Assembly (NCBI GenBank): GCA_910575815.1
Contig: CAJTFN010000021.1
Location: 1-64,000 of the forward strand
From: Oscillospiraceae bacterium
GTDB taxonomy: Bacteria; Bacillota; Clostridia; Oscillospirales; Oscillospiraceae
Reading direction: 5' to 3'
DNA length: 64,000 nucleotides
Shown here: one piece after another, positions 17,236 through 27,034 of the stretch
Layout of the letters: each line of letters begins with the position of its first letter
How positions within the stretch are numbered: the first letter of the stretch is position 1
Program-made: the position numbers and the translations under genes
Notes under the pieces: generated by a model
Seen by the model: only the letters and a program-made list of their open reading frames with translations
The model's database searches: none
Told to the model about the DNA's origin: nothing

Positions 17236-18399
17236 TCAGACGGCAAAACTCTTGACATCAGTGCCAATTTGTCGGAAATAGGATATGCTTTCCGTCGGTT
17301 CATCGCCGCTGTCTACCTTGCCCACGAAGCTGTAAAAGATTTCGATTTTCCGTGTGTTCGTTTCTCTGTCCAGCTCATGGACTAAAATGCGGTCAATAAA
17401 CTCATGGACGTTCTCATAGGTTAGTTCGCTGATCTCCGAGTACCGACGCACCAGTGCAACAAACCGCTTCACATCCGCCCCTCGCTCGGCGGCGGTGTCA
17501 ATCTCCTGCCGAAGTTCCGCCGCCCGTTTCGTCAGTGCCGCTTTCTCGTCCTCATAGCCAGAGGTCAGAAGCGCAAATTGCTCGTTCGACAAACGGCCCA
17601 AAGCCATGTCCTCATAAAGTTTGCGGAACAATACGTTGAGTTCCAGTAGCCGTTTGTCCGCTTTGTCCAGCTCCTTTTTCTGCTGGGCAAGGGCCTTTTT
17701 TGCGGCCTGCTCCCCGTAGTCGGCGGCGGTACGAACAAACTCCTGCTCATGCTCTTTCACATAGGCCAAAACCCGCTGTAAATCGGCAAGGACAAGCTCT
17801 TTCAGGACAGTTTTGCGGATGTAATGCGTTGTGCAGAGAAAATCGTTTCTGGCCCGGTTGCGGTAGTTGCCGCAGGTGTAGGCGTGCTTCCTCTCCGGCG
17901 TTCCGGTGCCCTTTTGGAGATACATTTTGTAACCACAGTCCCCGCAAAACAGCAGCCCGGAAAATAGGTCGATTTCATCGGACTTGGTAGGCCGGTGTCG
18001 GGTGGCGATACGCTTTTGGGCAAGGGCAAAGGTTTCCTCGTCAATCAACGCTTCGTGAGTATTGGGAAAGAAATACCGCTTGTCCTCTGGATTTTTCCGT
18101 GTCTTTTTGGACTTATAGGACACTTTGTAGGTTTTCGCTGTGATGGTATGGCCCAGGTACTCCTGTCGAGTGAGGATGTCATACAGCGTTTTGTCCGGCC
18201 AAGTATACCAGGCGTTAAGCTGGGGGCGAGGAAATTTCTTTCCGCCTTTTCTGCGGTAGCGCAGTTCGCCAACAGTCAAAACCTCGTTATCCCGCAGCCA
18301 GTTCTGGATTTCACACATACGGTCGCCCCGCACATTCCCTTCCCTTCCGGGGAACGGCGGCAAAGCCACCGGAACCGAAGCGAAGGGAAACGATGTCAC
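17236..18399 (-). pseudogene. Serine recombinase C-terminal fragment, inverted
   Basis: Open frame of 387 aa; family similarity begins near residue 30 (EIQNWLRDNEVLTVGELRYR). It contains the recombinase domain, a zinc ribbon (CGDCGYKMYL ... CGNYRNRARNDFLC), a coiled coil and a conserved tail (HELDRETNTRKIEIFYSFVG). The catalytic resolvase domain of about 190 residues is missing; upstream lies unrelated GC-rich DNA and the RepA remnant. A TnpX/Tn4451-type enzyme, not the same gene as the split copy, since 34348-35826 has its own C-terminus. Cannot be active alone. Confidence 0.8.
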
Positions 18400-18764
18400 T
18401 GACAGAGATGGAAAGTTATCGGGAGCTGATTTTGGAGAATATTGAGTATGACTGCCTCAAACAGCGGTTTGGAACCTACCGGGAGGACTTGGACGAGATC
18501 GTGGAGCTGCTGGTGGAAACCGTCTGCGCGAAGCGTAAGACCACCCGGATTGCCGGGGCGGACTTCCCCCATGAGGTGGTGCGTTCCCGCTTCCTGAAGC
18601 TGGACAGCTCCCACATCGAGTTTGTCATGGACTGCCTGCAAAAGAACACCACCGAGGTACGGAACATGAAACAGTACCTTTTGACGGTGCTGTTCAACGC
18701 GCCCACCACCATGAGCAACCATTACACCTCACAGGTCAACCACGATATGTACGGCGGCTTCTGA
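18393..18764 (+). pseudogene. Replication initiator A C-terminal remnant (DUF6017)
   Basis: 123 aa matching the DUF6017 tail of RepA-like initiators of clostridial conjugative elements: ENIEYDCLKQRF, LDEIVELLVETVCA, RKTTRIAGADFPHEVV and the closing VNHDMYGGF. The initiator's winged-helix DNA-binding part is missing; upstream sequence belongs to the inverted recombinase fragment. The apparent ATG is inside the old gene. Confidence 0.75.
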
Positions 18765-18832
18765 AAGCTGGCCGTTTTTGTCTGCCCGGAACTGCCGGGA
18801 GAAAGGAATTTGTTATGAACTTTCTGAGCAAT

Positions 18833-18895
18833 CGCTCCCAGCACAGGCGCGATTGCCTGCGCAACGCTGGGCTTTTCCTCAATAATTTGTTTCAT
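18833..18895 (-). pseudogene. topB: Topoisomerase III N-terminal stub
   Basis: An AAGGAGGT site and ATG (18895) lead into MKQIIEEKPSVAQAIAPVLG, which is the first beta-strand and motif of TopB-type enzymes (EKPSVAQ). After 21 codons the similarity ends and other sequence follows. topB is a standard member of Tn1549-like elements. Short, so recognition is moderate. Confidence 0.5.
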
Positions 18896-18912
18896 AATAC
18901 CTCCTTTTGTGA

Positions 18913-18960
18913 GTATTAAAAAGCACTCAAAGGTTTTGACCTTCAAGTGCTTTTTAATAC
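18913..18960. terminator. Strong hairpin between topB stub and small AT-rich ORF
   Basis: GTATTAAAAAGCACT (18913-18927) pairs with AGTGCTTTTTAATAC (18946-18960), with an additional AAGG/CCTT pair inside. It would terminate transcripts of the gene at 18967-19161, and its loop side leads directly into the topB ribosome site. Confidence 0.6.
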
Positions 18961-18966
18961 AACAGT

Positions 18967-19161
18967 TTATCGACTAATTCGAGAAGCTTCACTCTTTATC
19001 ATCGCTTCTACTTCGTTTTCGTGCTTTCGTTGGCTAATCCAAGTATACATGTTGTCTTTAACATAGCTATTGATCTCATTTTTTTGCATGTCATTAAAAC
19101 TAAAAAGACTAATTACAGCAAAAGCAATTTTCATAATGGTACTTGCGTCTTTAACTTCCAT
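18967..19161 (-). CDS. Small hypothetical protein, AT-rich
   Basis: 64 aa with a good GGGAGG site before the ATG. Predicted helical, with a hydrophobic stretch at about 9-21 (IMKIAFAVISLFSF) and a charged C-terminus. Base composition is much AT-richer than its surroundings, as for a late import. Not recognised. Confidence 0.4.
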   Translation of the reverse strand: MEVKDASTIMKIAFAVISLFSFNDMQKNEINSYVKDNMYTWISQRKHENEVEAMIKSEASRISR

Positions 19162-19260
19162 GAAAATACCTCCCTTTAGAATAAACTTTCTAATTTTATA
19201 TTACAACAAAATATAAAATTGTCAATGGCCTATTTACAATATATTTGCCTTTCTATGAAA

Positions 19261-19350
19261 TTATTTGGCACAGACGCCGACACAGGGCTTGTCGGCCCCA
19301 TAGGGATAGCCGCGACATTCCGGGTAGGGGATAGGCAGCCTTTTATCCAT
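19261..19350 (-). CDS. Very short Cys-rich ORF
   Basis: 29 codons, ATG at 19350 to TAA at 19261. The product starts MDKRLPIPYPE and ends PCVGVCAK; three Cys and several Pro/Tyr suggest a small metal-binding or structural peptide. No good ribosome site is visible and an in-frame stop lies seven codons upstream. It could also be the 3' end of a decayed gene. Confidence 0.3.
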   Translation of the reverse strand: MDKRLPIPYPECRGYPYGADKPCVGVCAK

Positions 19351-19363
19351 AGATGATCCCAGA

Positions 19364-19762
19364 TTGCTCTACTGCCGCCAGGTGTATGACGCCGGATATT
19401 CCCCGGTCTGCCCTGTTTTGTTCCTGCCGCTGTTTTTGAAAGATGAAATCCCCCAGGAACACAAGGACGGAATCGACATAGCCAGAGATTTCGTCGTCGC
19501 AAAGTCCGCTAAACTCCGTTTCCGCCTGTCGGCGAAAACTGCGTCCGCTCCCTTGCTCCTCCTCTCCCCACAAAATCTTCAATTTTGCGGGGACCCCGAT
19601 TACCGCTCCCATGTGCTGGTGGTCTGCGGCCATGCAGCCGATGAAACAGTCAAAAACGATATTGCCACCGCTGAACGCCTGCGGATCACCGCCACCACGC
19701 TGGACGGGATTCTGACGGTGAAAGGCCAGGGCCGGGAGAAAGGGGGCGCACACCATGCCTGA
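19364..19762 (+). pseudogene. DUF7768/DUF4406-like protein, disrupted
   Basis: The frame carries two matching halves of a nucleoside-deoxyribosyltransferase-like fold found next to relaxase genes: YDAGYSPVCPVLFLPLFL...QEHKDGIDIA and SHVLVVCGHAADETVKNDI...TTLDGILTVKGQG. Between them, at about 19497-19604, sits an in-frame insertion of roughly 35 codons made of hairpin-forming DNA that is foreign to the family. The N-terminal strand is also missing. Probably not functional. Confidence 0.5.
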
Positions 19763-20609
19763 GCAAAAGACCATCGGCCAGCTGATGGAGGAAATGCGGC
19801 TTAAAGCCGGGGCGCGGGAGTATTCCGGCCATAGTTACATGGACTTAAACCGGTTCGCGGAGGACACCCGGCATATGATTATTTTTGATACCCTGACCGC
19901 TGATTCCCCTGTTGGCTGGAAAGGGGAACGCAGCCGCGCCTTTCTCACCGAGGAGGGATCGCAAAACAGCTCTATCCCCAGGCAAACATCACTATCGCGG
20001 GCTTTCAAACCACTGACCGGCGAGATTTTTATGATTTGGCCGTAGGGAATGTGCCGTTTGGCCAGTATTCCGTCAATGACCGGGCCTATAACAAGCTGAA
20101 CTTCAACATCCACAACTACTTTTTTGCAAAATCGCTGGCCCCACTCCGCCGCCTATGCGTCCGAGCATGGGGAGATGGCGCAGTACCGCGCCTCCCTGCA
20201 AGCCAGTCTTGCCTGCAAAGAAGCCATTGAGCAGGCCATCAGCGCCCACTATGGGGATAACCGCTTGAATACCGAGGCCGCTGTCAAAGAAGTGCTGGAA
20301 CAGTTCGGGCCGGAGCGTATGCAGGTTATCCTTGCCAATACGGTGCTGAAAAAGGAGTATGACGGGCGTATCTCCCGCGATAACAAAGCCTGGGCGAAAA
20401 CAATCCCCATGCCGGAGGATGGCGGCGATCCCCGCCACAGCTATGCCCTGGTGGTGGATAAGGTCAACCCCGGCCTGACCGACCTGTTCTTGAAGCAGGC
20501 GCGGAAAGTCCTTCAAGCCCCGGAGAAAGGCTCTGTCCTGGAAAAACTCAAACAGGAGCCGCCGGAACGCAGACCCGCCGCCCCTAAGAAACGGGAACCG
20601 GAACGATGA
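19755..20609 (+). pseudogene. DUF3849-type element protein with two frameshifts
   Basis: The start (PEQKTIGQLMEEMRLKAG) and a C-terminal DUF3849 part from 20130 (ASLACKEAIEQAI, LANTVLKKEYDGRISRDN, PGLTDLFLKQAR) are in different frames. The middle, in a third frame (AKQLYPQANITIAGFQTTD ... RAYNKLNFNIHNY), fits between them. One shift lies near 19964, the other near 20130. Gene order DUF7768-like, DUF3849, mobC, relaxase is usual for these elements. Function of the family is unknown. Confidence 0.75.
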
Positions 20610-20950
20610 GCGCGGCAAAGCGGAAACGGGAGGTACAGGTGAATTTCCGGGTTTCCCCGGAGGAGCTGGCCCTGATTGAGCAGAAAATGTCCCAGCTTGG
20701 AACCGTCAACCGGGAAGCCTACCTGCGGAAAATGGCGCTGGATGGCTATGTGGTAAAGCTGGATTTGCCGGAGCTGAAGGAGCTGGTGTCCCTGATGCGC
20801 TATTCCAGCAACAACTTAAACCAGCTGACCCGTAAAATGCATGAAACCGGGCGGGTTTATGACGCTGACCTGGAGGATATATCCCAGCGGCAGGAACAGC
20901 TTTGGGACGGTGTGCAGAAGATACTGGCCCAGCTTTCCAAGCTCTCCTGA
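20606..20950 (+). CDS. mobC: MobC-like relaxosome protein
   Basis: 114 aa with a ribbon-helix-helix N-terminus (QVNFRVSPEELALIEQKM), then NREAYLRKMALDG and SSNNLNQLTRKMHETG, the usual MobC pattern. It would help the relaxase bind its origin. Overlaps the preceding frameshifted gene by four bases (ATGA). Its relaxase partner begins at 22578 but is truncated, so the protein is probably without a job unless another relaxase uses it. Confidence 0.8.
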   Translation: MSAAKRKREVQVNFRVSPEELALIEQKMSQLGTVNREAYLRKMALDGYVVKLDLPELKELVSLMRYSSNNLNQLTRKMHETGRVYDADLEDISQRQEQLWDGVQKILAQLSKLS

Positions 20951-21062
20951 CCGGATAGTTTGCTCCATCTGCGGAGGGAGGAACGGCGTTCTTCGCCGCG
21001 CCTTCCTCCGCTTTTTCTTTTTGCCGGAATATCGGCTGATTCCAGCCACAACCCGGATTGGC

Positions 21063-22475
21063 CTATTGCTCTTTTGCTGTAATATATTTTTGGCTCCGAC
21101 TCTTAGGCTTATCAGGAATGGTCATTTTAAGTTTCCCAGATGCCAACAGCGGTTTCAAATAAGCCTTACTAAAATGAGAACGGTTTGTAATCCCAACAAA
21201 TGACTGCATCTCATCCCTGCTTCTGGCCTCGGTGCAGAAGTCCAATAAAAGAGCCTGTTTTTGCGTCAAAGCAAGGTCATGTATGGTATCATGTGTGGTT
21301 TCATGTGTGGAACTACCACTCATGATGTAGTTCACATTTTTCAAAATCACCTTGAAATCCGATGGTGTTGAGAAAAACTCCGGTTTTAGATATTCTTCAT
21401 ATCCTGGCAGTTTTTCTGTTTCACTTACGATCTTACGCAGACCGCTTCCCCGCCGTTCCATATATTTCATACGGTGAAACAAGTCTGCAATGACTGGATT
21501 CCGGCGTACAGAGCGAATGGTATTGATGTCACATTCCTGAACAGGCGCACCCTCGAACATTCCACCTGGCGATACAATCTCTACCCGGTCATCGTACATA
21601 TCAATATGAATCTCGCTGCCCAAAACGATATAATCCCGATGGATCAGGGCATTGACCACAGCCTCGGTTACTGCCCGCTCTGCGTAATCAGGTTTATCCA
21701 CACGATACTGCGCTTCTTTTGCGAAACGGACTTTGGAGTTGTTTCGGATAAATTCACAGCCGCTTTGCAGGAGATAAATCAGACTGCCCTCATACTCCTT
21801 GTCATCCAGCGCATCATCAAAGATAGAGCCTTTCTCCAAACCATTCCAGCGGGTGCAGAATATCCGGGAGTTAAAAACAGTGCGCTGATCCGTCAGCAGC
21901 CTTCCGGCATTTGTGAGCATCCCATTTTTATCCGCAAGGCCAAAAGAACAGTAGTCCGGCAGTTCCATCCGCAGTCCTGTACGCTCCAGGTAGGTTGCTT
22001 CCAACAGTGTAAAGCTATAATCTTTCCTGGGGGCATCTGTCACCAGCGCGTCAAAGGACCGGTGTGTTCCTTTCAAAATCAGTTCGTTGACGATGTAATC
22101 AGGCGCAGCCACGCTTTCATTCCCAACCCGGATGTAGGCTTCCATAATACCGTCTGCCTTATAGTAATAGGGTGTAGAGGTCCCAGCTGGAATTTTTAAG
22201 GCAAGCATATCCTTTCCATCTTCCTGAAACGGGGTCAGCACAAATTGAGGGATGGGCGTAATCCGCTCCTTAATAAAGCGGCTGATGGCCTCGGCATCAC
22301 CTTGAATGTCGGGCAGGCCGACCGTATTCTGATTATCGTCAATGCCAAAGAACAGCGTCCCTCCAATACCGTTAGAAAAGGCACTGACGCTTTTCAGCCA
22401 GCTTTTTGGTTTTTTAATTTCAACGGCAACTTTGAAATCACATTCCGTTGCCTCTGCTATCCATTTTTCTATCAT
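21063..22475 (-). CDS. AlbA_2/Schlafen-type ATP-binding regulator
   Basis: 470 aa. The N-terminal AlbA_2 domain (about 8-120; SVSAFSNGIGGTLFFGIDD) is followed by a middle domain, a GHKL-like/AAA_4 C-terminal part (AVTEAVVNALIHRDY, GSGLRKIV) and a winged-helix end. A His/Thr-rich linker (SSTHETTHDTIHD) sits near 395-407. Start at 22475 has AAGGAGT upstream; a longer frame would overlap the relaxase. It is opposite in direction to mobC and the relaxase and lies between them, as if inserted. Often called transcriptional regulator or defence-related; neither role is shown here. Confidence 0.8.
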   Translation of the reverse strand: MIEKWIAEATECDFKVAVEIKKPKSWLKSVSAFSNGIGGTLFFGIDDNQNTVGLPDIQGDAEAISRFIKERITPIPQFVLTPFQEDGKDMLALKIPAGTSTPYYYKADGIMEAYIRVGNESVAAPDYIVNELILKGTHRSFDALVTDAPRKDYSFTLLEATYLERTGLRMELPDYCSFGLADKNGMLTNAGRLLTDQRTVFNSRIFCTRWNGLEKGSIFDDALDDKEYEGSLIYLLQSGCEFIRNNSKVRFAKEAQYRVDKPDYAERAVTEAVVNALIHRDYIVLGSEIHIDMYDDRVEIVSPGGMFEGAPVQECDINTIRSVRRNPVIADLFHRMKYMERRGSGLRKIVSETEKLPGYEEYLKPEFFSTPSDFKVILKNVNYIMSGSSTHETTHDTIHDLALTQKQALLLDFCTEARSRDEMQSFVGITNRSHFSKAYLKPLLASGKLKMTIPDKPKSRSQKYITAKEQ

Positions 22476-22577
22476 AAAAGGCACTCCTTTGAGGTGCAGA
22501 AAAATTTTTATTTTATTATACCCGCCAAAAGGATTTATTGCAATAAAAGAAACGAGTTCAGAGAGGAGGATTCCATC

Positions 22578-23285
22578 ATGGCAACCACACGCATCATGCC
22601 GCTGCACACCGGTAAGGGCCGCACCGAAAGCCAGGCGGTCAGTGACATTATCGACTATGTAGCCAACCCACAAAAGACAGACAACGGCAGGCTCGTCACC
22701 GGCTTTGCGTGTGACAGCCGGGTAGCCGATGCCGAGTTTCTGCTGGCAAAACGGGAGTACATTTCTACCACCGGACGGGTACGGGGCGCGGACGATGTGC
22801 TTGCCTACCATGTCCGGCAGTCCTTTGTCCCCGGCGAGATCACCCCGGAAGAAGCCAACCGGCTGGGCGTGGAGTTTGCCAAACGGTTCACCAAGGGCAA
22901 TCACGCTTTTGTGGTCTGTACCCATATCGACAAGTCCCATATCCATAATCACATCATCTGGAATGCGGTCAATGTGAACTGTGACCGGAAATTCCGAAAC
23001 TTCTGGGGCAGCACCCGCGCGGTCCGGCGGCTGAATGATACCATCTGCGTTGAGAACGGCTATTCCATTGTAGAGGACCCAAAACCGCATGGAAAAAGCT
23101 ACAACAAATGGCTGGGGGATCAGGCGAAGCCCTCTCACCGGGAACAGCTCCGCGTGATGATTGACCAGGCATTAGAACAGAAACCGGCAGACTTTGACGG
23201 GCTGTTAAAGCTGCTTGCGGAAATGGGTTGTGAGGTGTCACGCCGGGGACAGGCAAGGATGGCTGCAATTATTCTATTGAAGTAG
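22578..23285 (+). pseudogene. Relaxase N-terminal part, truncated by fusion
   Basis: About 225 residues of a MOBP-type relaxase: MATTRIMPLHTG, then DIIDYVANPQKT with the candidate nicking Tyr, and the metal-binding HIDKSHIHNHIIWNAV. Similarity ends at CEVSRRGQ near 23253; the frame then reads 10 codons of permease DNA out of frame and stops. A GAGAGGAGG site precedes the start. Catalytic residues are present, but the primase-like or C-terminal parts that family members carry are lost. Confidence 0.85.
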
Positions 23286-24325
23286 AATCTCCTACAATGG
23301 AAGAATTTCCCGAAACGCTCCGCCATAATCCGTTGACGCCGGAACTGCATCAGAAAATTCTGGAAGTAGATGGGGTAGAATCTATCACTTCACACACTGG
23401 TTTTACTGCTGTTGCGTCCTTGCCGAACGGCACTTCAACAAACAGTGGTATAGACTTCCATGTCTTTACCTCAGAGGAAAAGGAAAAATTGATTCCAGAT
23501 GACTTGCTATTGGAGGGAACATCGGATTACGATACCTTGGTTCAAAATCATGGAATTATAGTAACAGATAGTAATAGTGAACCTATACTACCATTACTTT
23601 ATGATTATAACCCGGAAATAGGAGACATAGTGGTTATCGAACCTTACGGTGGAGAACCAGTGCAATTTACAATTATGGGGATTGCCGATGGGCAAAAAGC
23701 AACTGATGCAGCTGGTTATAAACCGTTTGCCTTGCCGATTGATTTAGCAAGGCAGCTTTACCCGGATATAGAAAATATGGAAACAGTATGGAATGTTTTT
23801 ACCAGTGAGGATACAGAGGCGCTGCGAGAGGAACTTTTTTCCTTATTAGAGGACCCACAGCTGAGTATCGTTTCCCGTTCTGATTATGCCCAGCAACTCG
23901 GAAGTTTTCTAAAAATGACTATGATGTTAGTCTATGGGCTTTTAATTTTCCTGTTTTTGTTTGCATTGGTAAATCTGATTAACACCTTGATGACGAATCT
24001 ACTTTCCCGAAAGCAGGAGTTTGGGGTTTTGCAATCGGTCGGAATGTCGGGGAAGCAGCTTTCCAAAATGCTTACTATGGAATGTTTCTGCTATGTGGTG
24101 GCTACTTTGCTGATTACATTGGTTTTGGGTGGACTGATAGGTTCTTTGCTGGTGGTAGTTGTAAATAAGACCAAAATTTTAGGAACGCTGATTTATCAAT
24201 TTCCTATCTGGGAACTGCTGATTTTTGCGGCGGCTCTGCTTTTTGTGCAAGTCCTTTACTCCATCTTTGCAGTACGATATATGCAGAAACAGTCCCTTGT
24301 GGAACGGATTAAGACGATGGAATAA
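23255..24325 (+). pseudogene. FtsX-type permease, 3' fragment
   Basis: The permease frame can be read upstream of its first ATG (23297) back to about 23255, where it joins the relaxase. What remains is one extracellular domain and the last FtsX block (helices near 215-240, 268-295 and 308-332, with SRKQEFGVLQSVGMSGKQLSKM). Related to the C-terminal half of both large permeases in the window. The N-terminal half, with its helices and first domain, is gone, so it is unlikely to work alone. Confidence 0.75.
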
Positions 24326-24362
24326 TGAAGCACACAATTCTCTGGAAAGGAGGTCGTATACT

Positions 24363-26777
24363 ATGACTTTACCCTTTGAAAATAACACAACTCAGGTTGT
24401 AAAGCGACTGGCAAAGCGCAGCCTGTCCAGCGAAAAGCGGCGAAATGTCCTGCTGGTTATCACCATTGCGCTGGCGGCGTTTTTGATGTCCACTGTGGGA
24501 ACGGCGATCTTTTCCACCGGAGCCATGCAGAGAAAGATGGCCGAGGATACTTATGAAATCGTCTATTCCTTGATTACGGAGGAAGATCTGCAAAACCTGC
24601 GCCAGCAGCCGGAAATCGAACGGGCCGGACTGCAATACGCTCTGGGGACGGACGACAACAACGACACCGGCGGGCTGGTTTCGATGTCCTATGGGGACGA
24701 AGATACCCTTTATGCCGCACGGAAACAGTCGGAGATTTTGGAGGGAACCTACCCTCAAACAGTAGATGAAGCCGCAGTCAGTTCCTCTTATCTGGAAAAA
24801 TTCTTCCCCGGCAGCGGTGTGGGCGACCAGATCACCGTACCGTTTGAGGGGAAAGAGTATCCGTTTACCGTCAGCGCCATTCTGTCCTCGCCGGATACCG
24901 GCGTGGAGGCATACAGCGTGATGGTGTCCCAATCTTTTCTGAAGGAACAGCCTGGCTATGACCCCGGCAAATACAATGCCTATGTCCATTTCAAGGAGGC
25001 CGACAGCTATAAAGCCGATGATCTGAAAGACCTGGGAGCAGAAATCCGGGATCGGCTGGGACTGCGCTCCGTGTCGTACAGTTCCATTTACTTTTCCATC
25101 GGCCGCACCATTCAGCCGGAAGAAATTCTCCAGTTGGGGGCGGTTGTCCTGGCGGTGGTACTGGGCGGCAGTATGGTCATCCGCAACATTTTCCGCATTT
25201 CCATCCTGGAAAAAATCCAGAGTTACGGTCAGCTTCGGACACTGGGGGCAACTAAGCGGCAGATTCAGCGGCTGGTGCGCCGGGAGAGCCGGTTCCTGGC
25301 CCTGATTGGCATTCCCATTGGGATTCTGGCCGGAATCGTCACAGGAACTTTGCTGGCCTCCAACTTGTTTGCCAGCGGCTTTTCCATGGAAACCGACCTG
25401 GCCGTTGCGCTGGTGACGGCGTTGGTCAGCTATGGCATGGTGAGCATTTCGGTTCGGAAACCAGTAAAAATCGCCGCCAACACTTCTCCGATAGAGGCTC
25501 TGCGCCTGACGGATTGCCAGAAAACCGTCGGGAAGTTCAGAAAGCCCCGTCGGTTTACTCCGCTGGCAATGGCGGCCCGGAACCTGGGACGCGACCGGAA
25601 ACGAGTCATCAGTGTGCTGGTGTCCCTGACCTTCGGCGGGCTGCTCCTGGTGGTGTCGGCTTCGGTGTTTGGCTCCTACTCCCCGGAGCAGGACGCAAAC
25701 GCAAAATTTCCCTATGGGCATTTCCGGCTTTATCTGGATGACCCGGAACTCAATTCTTATGAACAGATGAAAGATTCGCCCTTCACCGAGGATTTCAAAC
25801 AGGAACTTTTGAGCATCAACGGCGTGGAGCAGGTGCAGACCCTGCGCCGTAGTGTGGGAGGCAGCGATTTCAAAGGGGAAACCTCCGAAGGCGGTGGAAG
25901 ATGCGACATCCTGACCAAAGAGGGGCTGTCCTTGGAGGGGGATTGGGATTATGTGGCTCAGCACCTGACTTCCGGGCGGATGCCGGAGAACGACCGGGAA
26001 ATTCTCATAGCAGACGCCTATGCCAATAATCCGGATTCCAACAACTTCATTCAATTAGGGGAAGAAATCGAGCTGGAAACGGAAGAAGATACCATGACCG
26101 TCACAATGGTAGGAACCTATGGCAAGCCCGGCTCAAGCAACGGAACCTATGCCCTGGACTCCGCCGCCGTTATGATTACAGAAGGGCTTGCCAGAGAAAT
26201 GATTTCCAGCGTGGAGAACTTTGATTATACCTGGGTGATCTCCGCAGACCCTAACAAAGAGGATTCTGTGACAGCAGCATTGGAATCTGTCGCTACCAAT
26301 GCGCCTTCCGGCATGGGGCTTTATACCTATGCCGAGGAACTGGACTTTTTGACCTTACAGCAGGCTGTGATTTTTGGCGGGCTTCAGGGGTTATCCTGGA
26401 TGATTTTCCTCTTTGGCGTGGTCAATCTGGTCAACATGACCCTCTCGAACCAACTTTCCCGCCGCCGGGAACTCTGTATGATGCGCTCCGTGGGCATGAC
26501 CAAACGGCAGCTTTATCAGGTGCTGACAGCGGAAGGGATGTTCTATGTTCTGTTCAGCGCCGTGATCGCACTGGTGGCAGGAACCCCCGTGGCGATTGGG
26601 ATTTGCCGCTGGATGGGTGAAGCGATGATGGGACAGGTAATGCCTTATCAGTTCCCCGTTGGATCAATGCTGCTGTATATCGGCGTCCTGGTGGTGCTGG
26701 AACTGCTACTTTCCATCTGCACCATCCGCAAGCAGGAGCAAAATTCTCTCATTGAGCAGATGCGGCTTGTGGAATAA
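24363..26777 (+). CDS. FtsX-family ABC transporter permease, large
   Basis: 804 aa, the same architecture as the 792-aa permease at 2241-4619: N-terminal helix (25-47), extracellular domain, FtsX block (about 255-375, with QSYGQLRTLGATKRQIQRL), second extracellular domain, and terminal FtsX block ending EQMRLVE. AAAGGAGG precedes the ATG. It follows the permease fragment by 37 bases. The ATPase that should drive it is not next to it, so it either borrows one (the one at 4634-5299 is a candidate) or lost its own along with the fragment upstream. Confidence 0.85.
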   Translation: MTLPFENNTTQVVKRLAKRSLSSEKRRNVLLVITIALAAFLMSTVGTAIFSTGAMQRKMAEDTYEIVYSLITEEDLQNLRQQPEIERAGLQYALGTDDNNDTGGLVSMSYGDEDTLYAARKQSEILEGTYPQTVDEAAVSSSYLEKFFPGSGVGDQITVPFEGKEYPFTVSAILSSPDTGVEAYSVMVSQSFLKEQPGYDPGKYNAYVHFKEADSYKADDLKDLGAEIRDRLGLRSVSYSSIYFSIGRTIQPEEILQLGAVVLAVVLGGSMVIRNIFRISILEKIQSYGQLRTLGATKRQIQRLVRRESRFLALIGIPIGILAGIVTGTLLASNLFASGFSMETDLAVALVTALVSYGMVSISVRKPVKIAANTSPIEALRLTDCQKTVGKFRKPRRFTPLAMAARNLGRDRKRVISVLVSLTFGGLLLVVSASVFGSYSPEQDANAKFPYGHFRLYLDDPELNSYEQMKDSPFTEDFKQELLSINGVEQVQTLRRSVGGSDFKGETSEGGGRCDILTKEGLSLEGDWDYVAQHLTSGRMPENDREILIADAYANNPDSNNFIQLGEEIELETEEDTMTVTMVGTYGKPGSSNGTYALDSAAVMITEGLAREMISSVENFDYTWVISADPNKEDSVTAALESVATNAPSGMGLYTYAEELDFLTLQQAVIFGGLQGLSWMIFLFGVVNLVNMTLSNQLSRRRELCMMRSVGMTKRQLYQVLTAEGMFYVLFSAVIALVAGTPVAIGICRWMGEAMMGQVMPYQFPVGSMLLYIGVLVVLELLLSICTIRKQEQNSLIEQMRLVE

Positions 26778-26832
26778 CAACCGCTGGCCGGGACAGAAAA
26801 TTTCTGTTCCGGCCAATTTTTTTGTTTTCAGG

Positions 26833-26849
26833 ACATTTCTGCAACATTT
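26833..26849. promoter_or_regulatory. 11-bp direct repeat after permease gene
   Basis: ACATTT at 26833-26838 and 26844-26849, period 11 bp. It is the reverse-orientation form of the sites at 7238 and 5354, and stands in front of the response-regulator stub at 26887. Confidence 0.5.
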
Positions 26850-26886
26850 CCCCTTTAGGATTACGGTATAAGGGAGGATTTGTCGT

Positions 26887-26985
26887 ATGAAACCTATCTT
26901 AATCATAGATTCCGATGCCGACCAGTTTTTGCTATTTGTAAACTTTTTTGAATCGTATTGTCTTTTCATTTGTTTTGTGTTATAG
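26887..26985 (+). pseudogene. Response-regulator stub
   Basis: AAGGGAGG and ATG lead into MKPILIIDSDADQFL, the first strand of a receiver domain. After about 15 codons the sequence becomes AT-rich and the frame ends at 26985. It matches the start of OmpR-type regulators well enough to say that a third two-component pair once stood here, cut off by the YtrABC-like unit. Confidence 0.55.
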
Positions 26986-27007
26986 TGTTATGTATAATAG
27001 TATAACA
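26958..27007 (+). promoter_or_regulatory. Promoter and palindromic operator of the GntR/ABC unit
   Basis: TTGTCT (26958-26963), 17-bp spacer, TATAGT (26981-26986). A perfect 7-bp inverted repeat, TGTTATA at 26978-26984 and TATAACA at 27001-27007, overlaps the -10 and start region. This is where a YtrA-type repressor would bind its own promoter. Confidence 0.6.
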
Positions 27008-27034
27008 GTTAAAACAGCAAGAAGGTGAGATGGA

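Noticed and set aside
17236..18399. Functional recombinase
   Set aside because: The serine catalytic domain is missing entirely and the first ~30 residues are not recombinase-like.
24369..26054. 561-codon frame opposite the 804-aa permease
   Set aside because: Antisense shadow; the permease on the other strand has full family architecture.
26887..26985. Complete small response regulator
   Set aside because: Only about 15 codons resemble a receiver; the phosphorylation site is absent, so it is listed as a stub.
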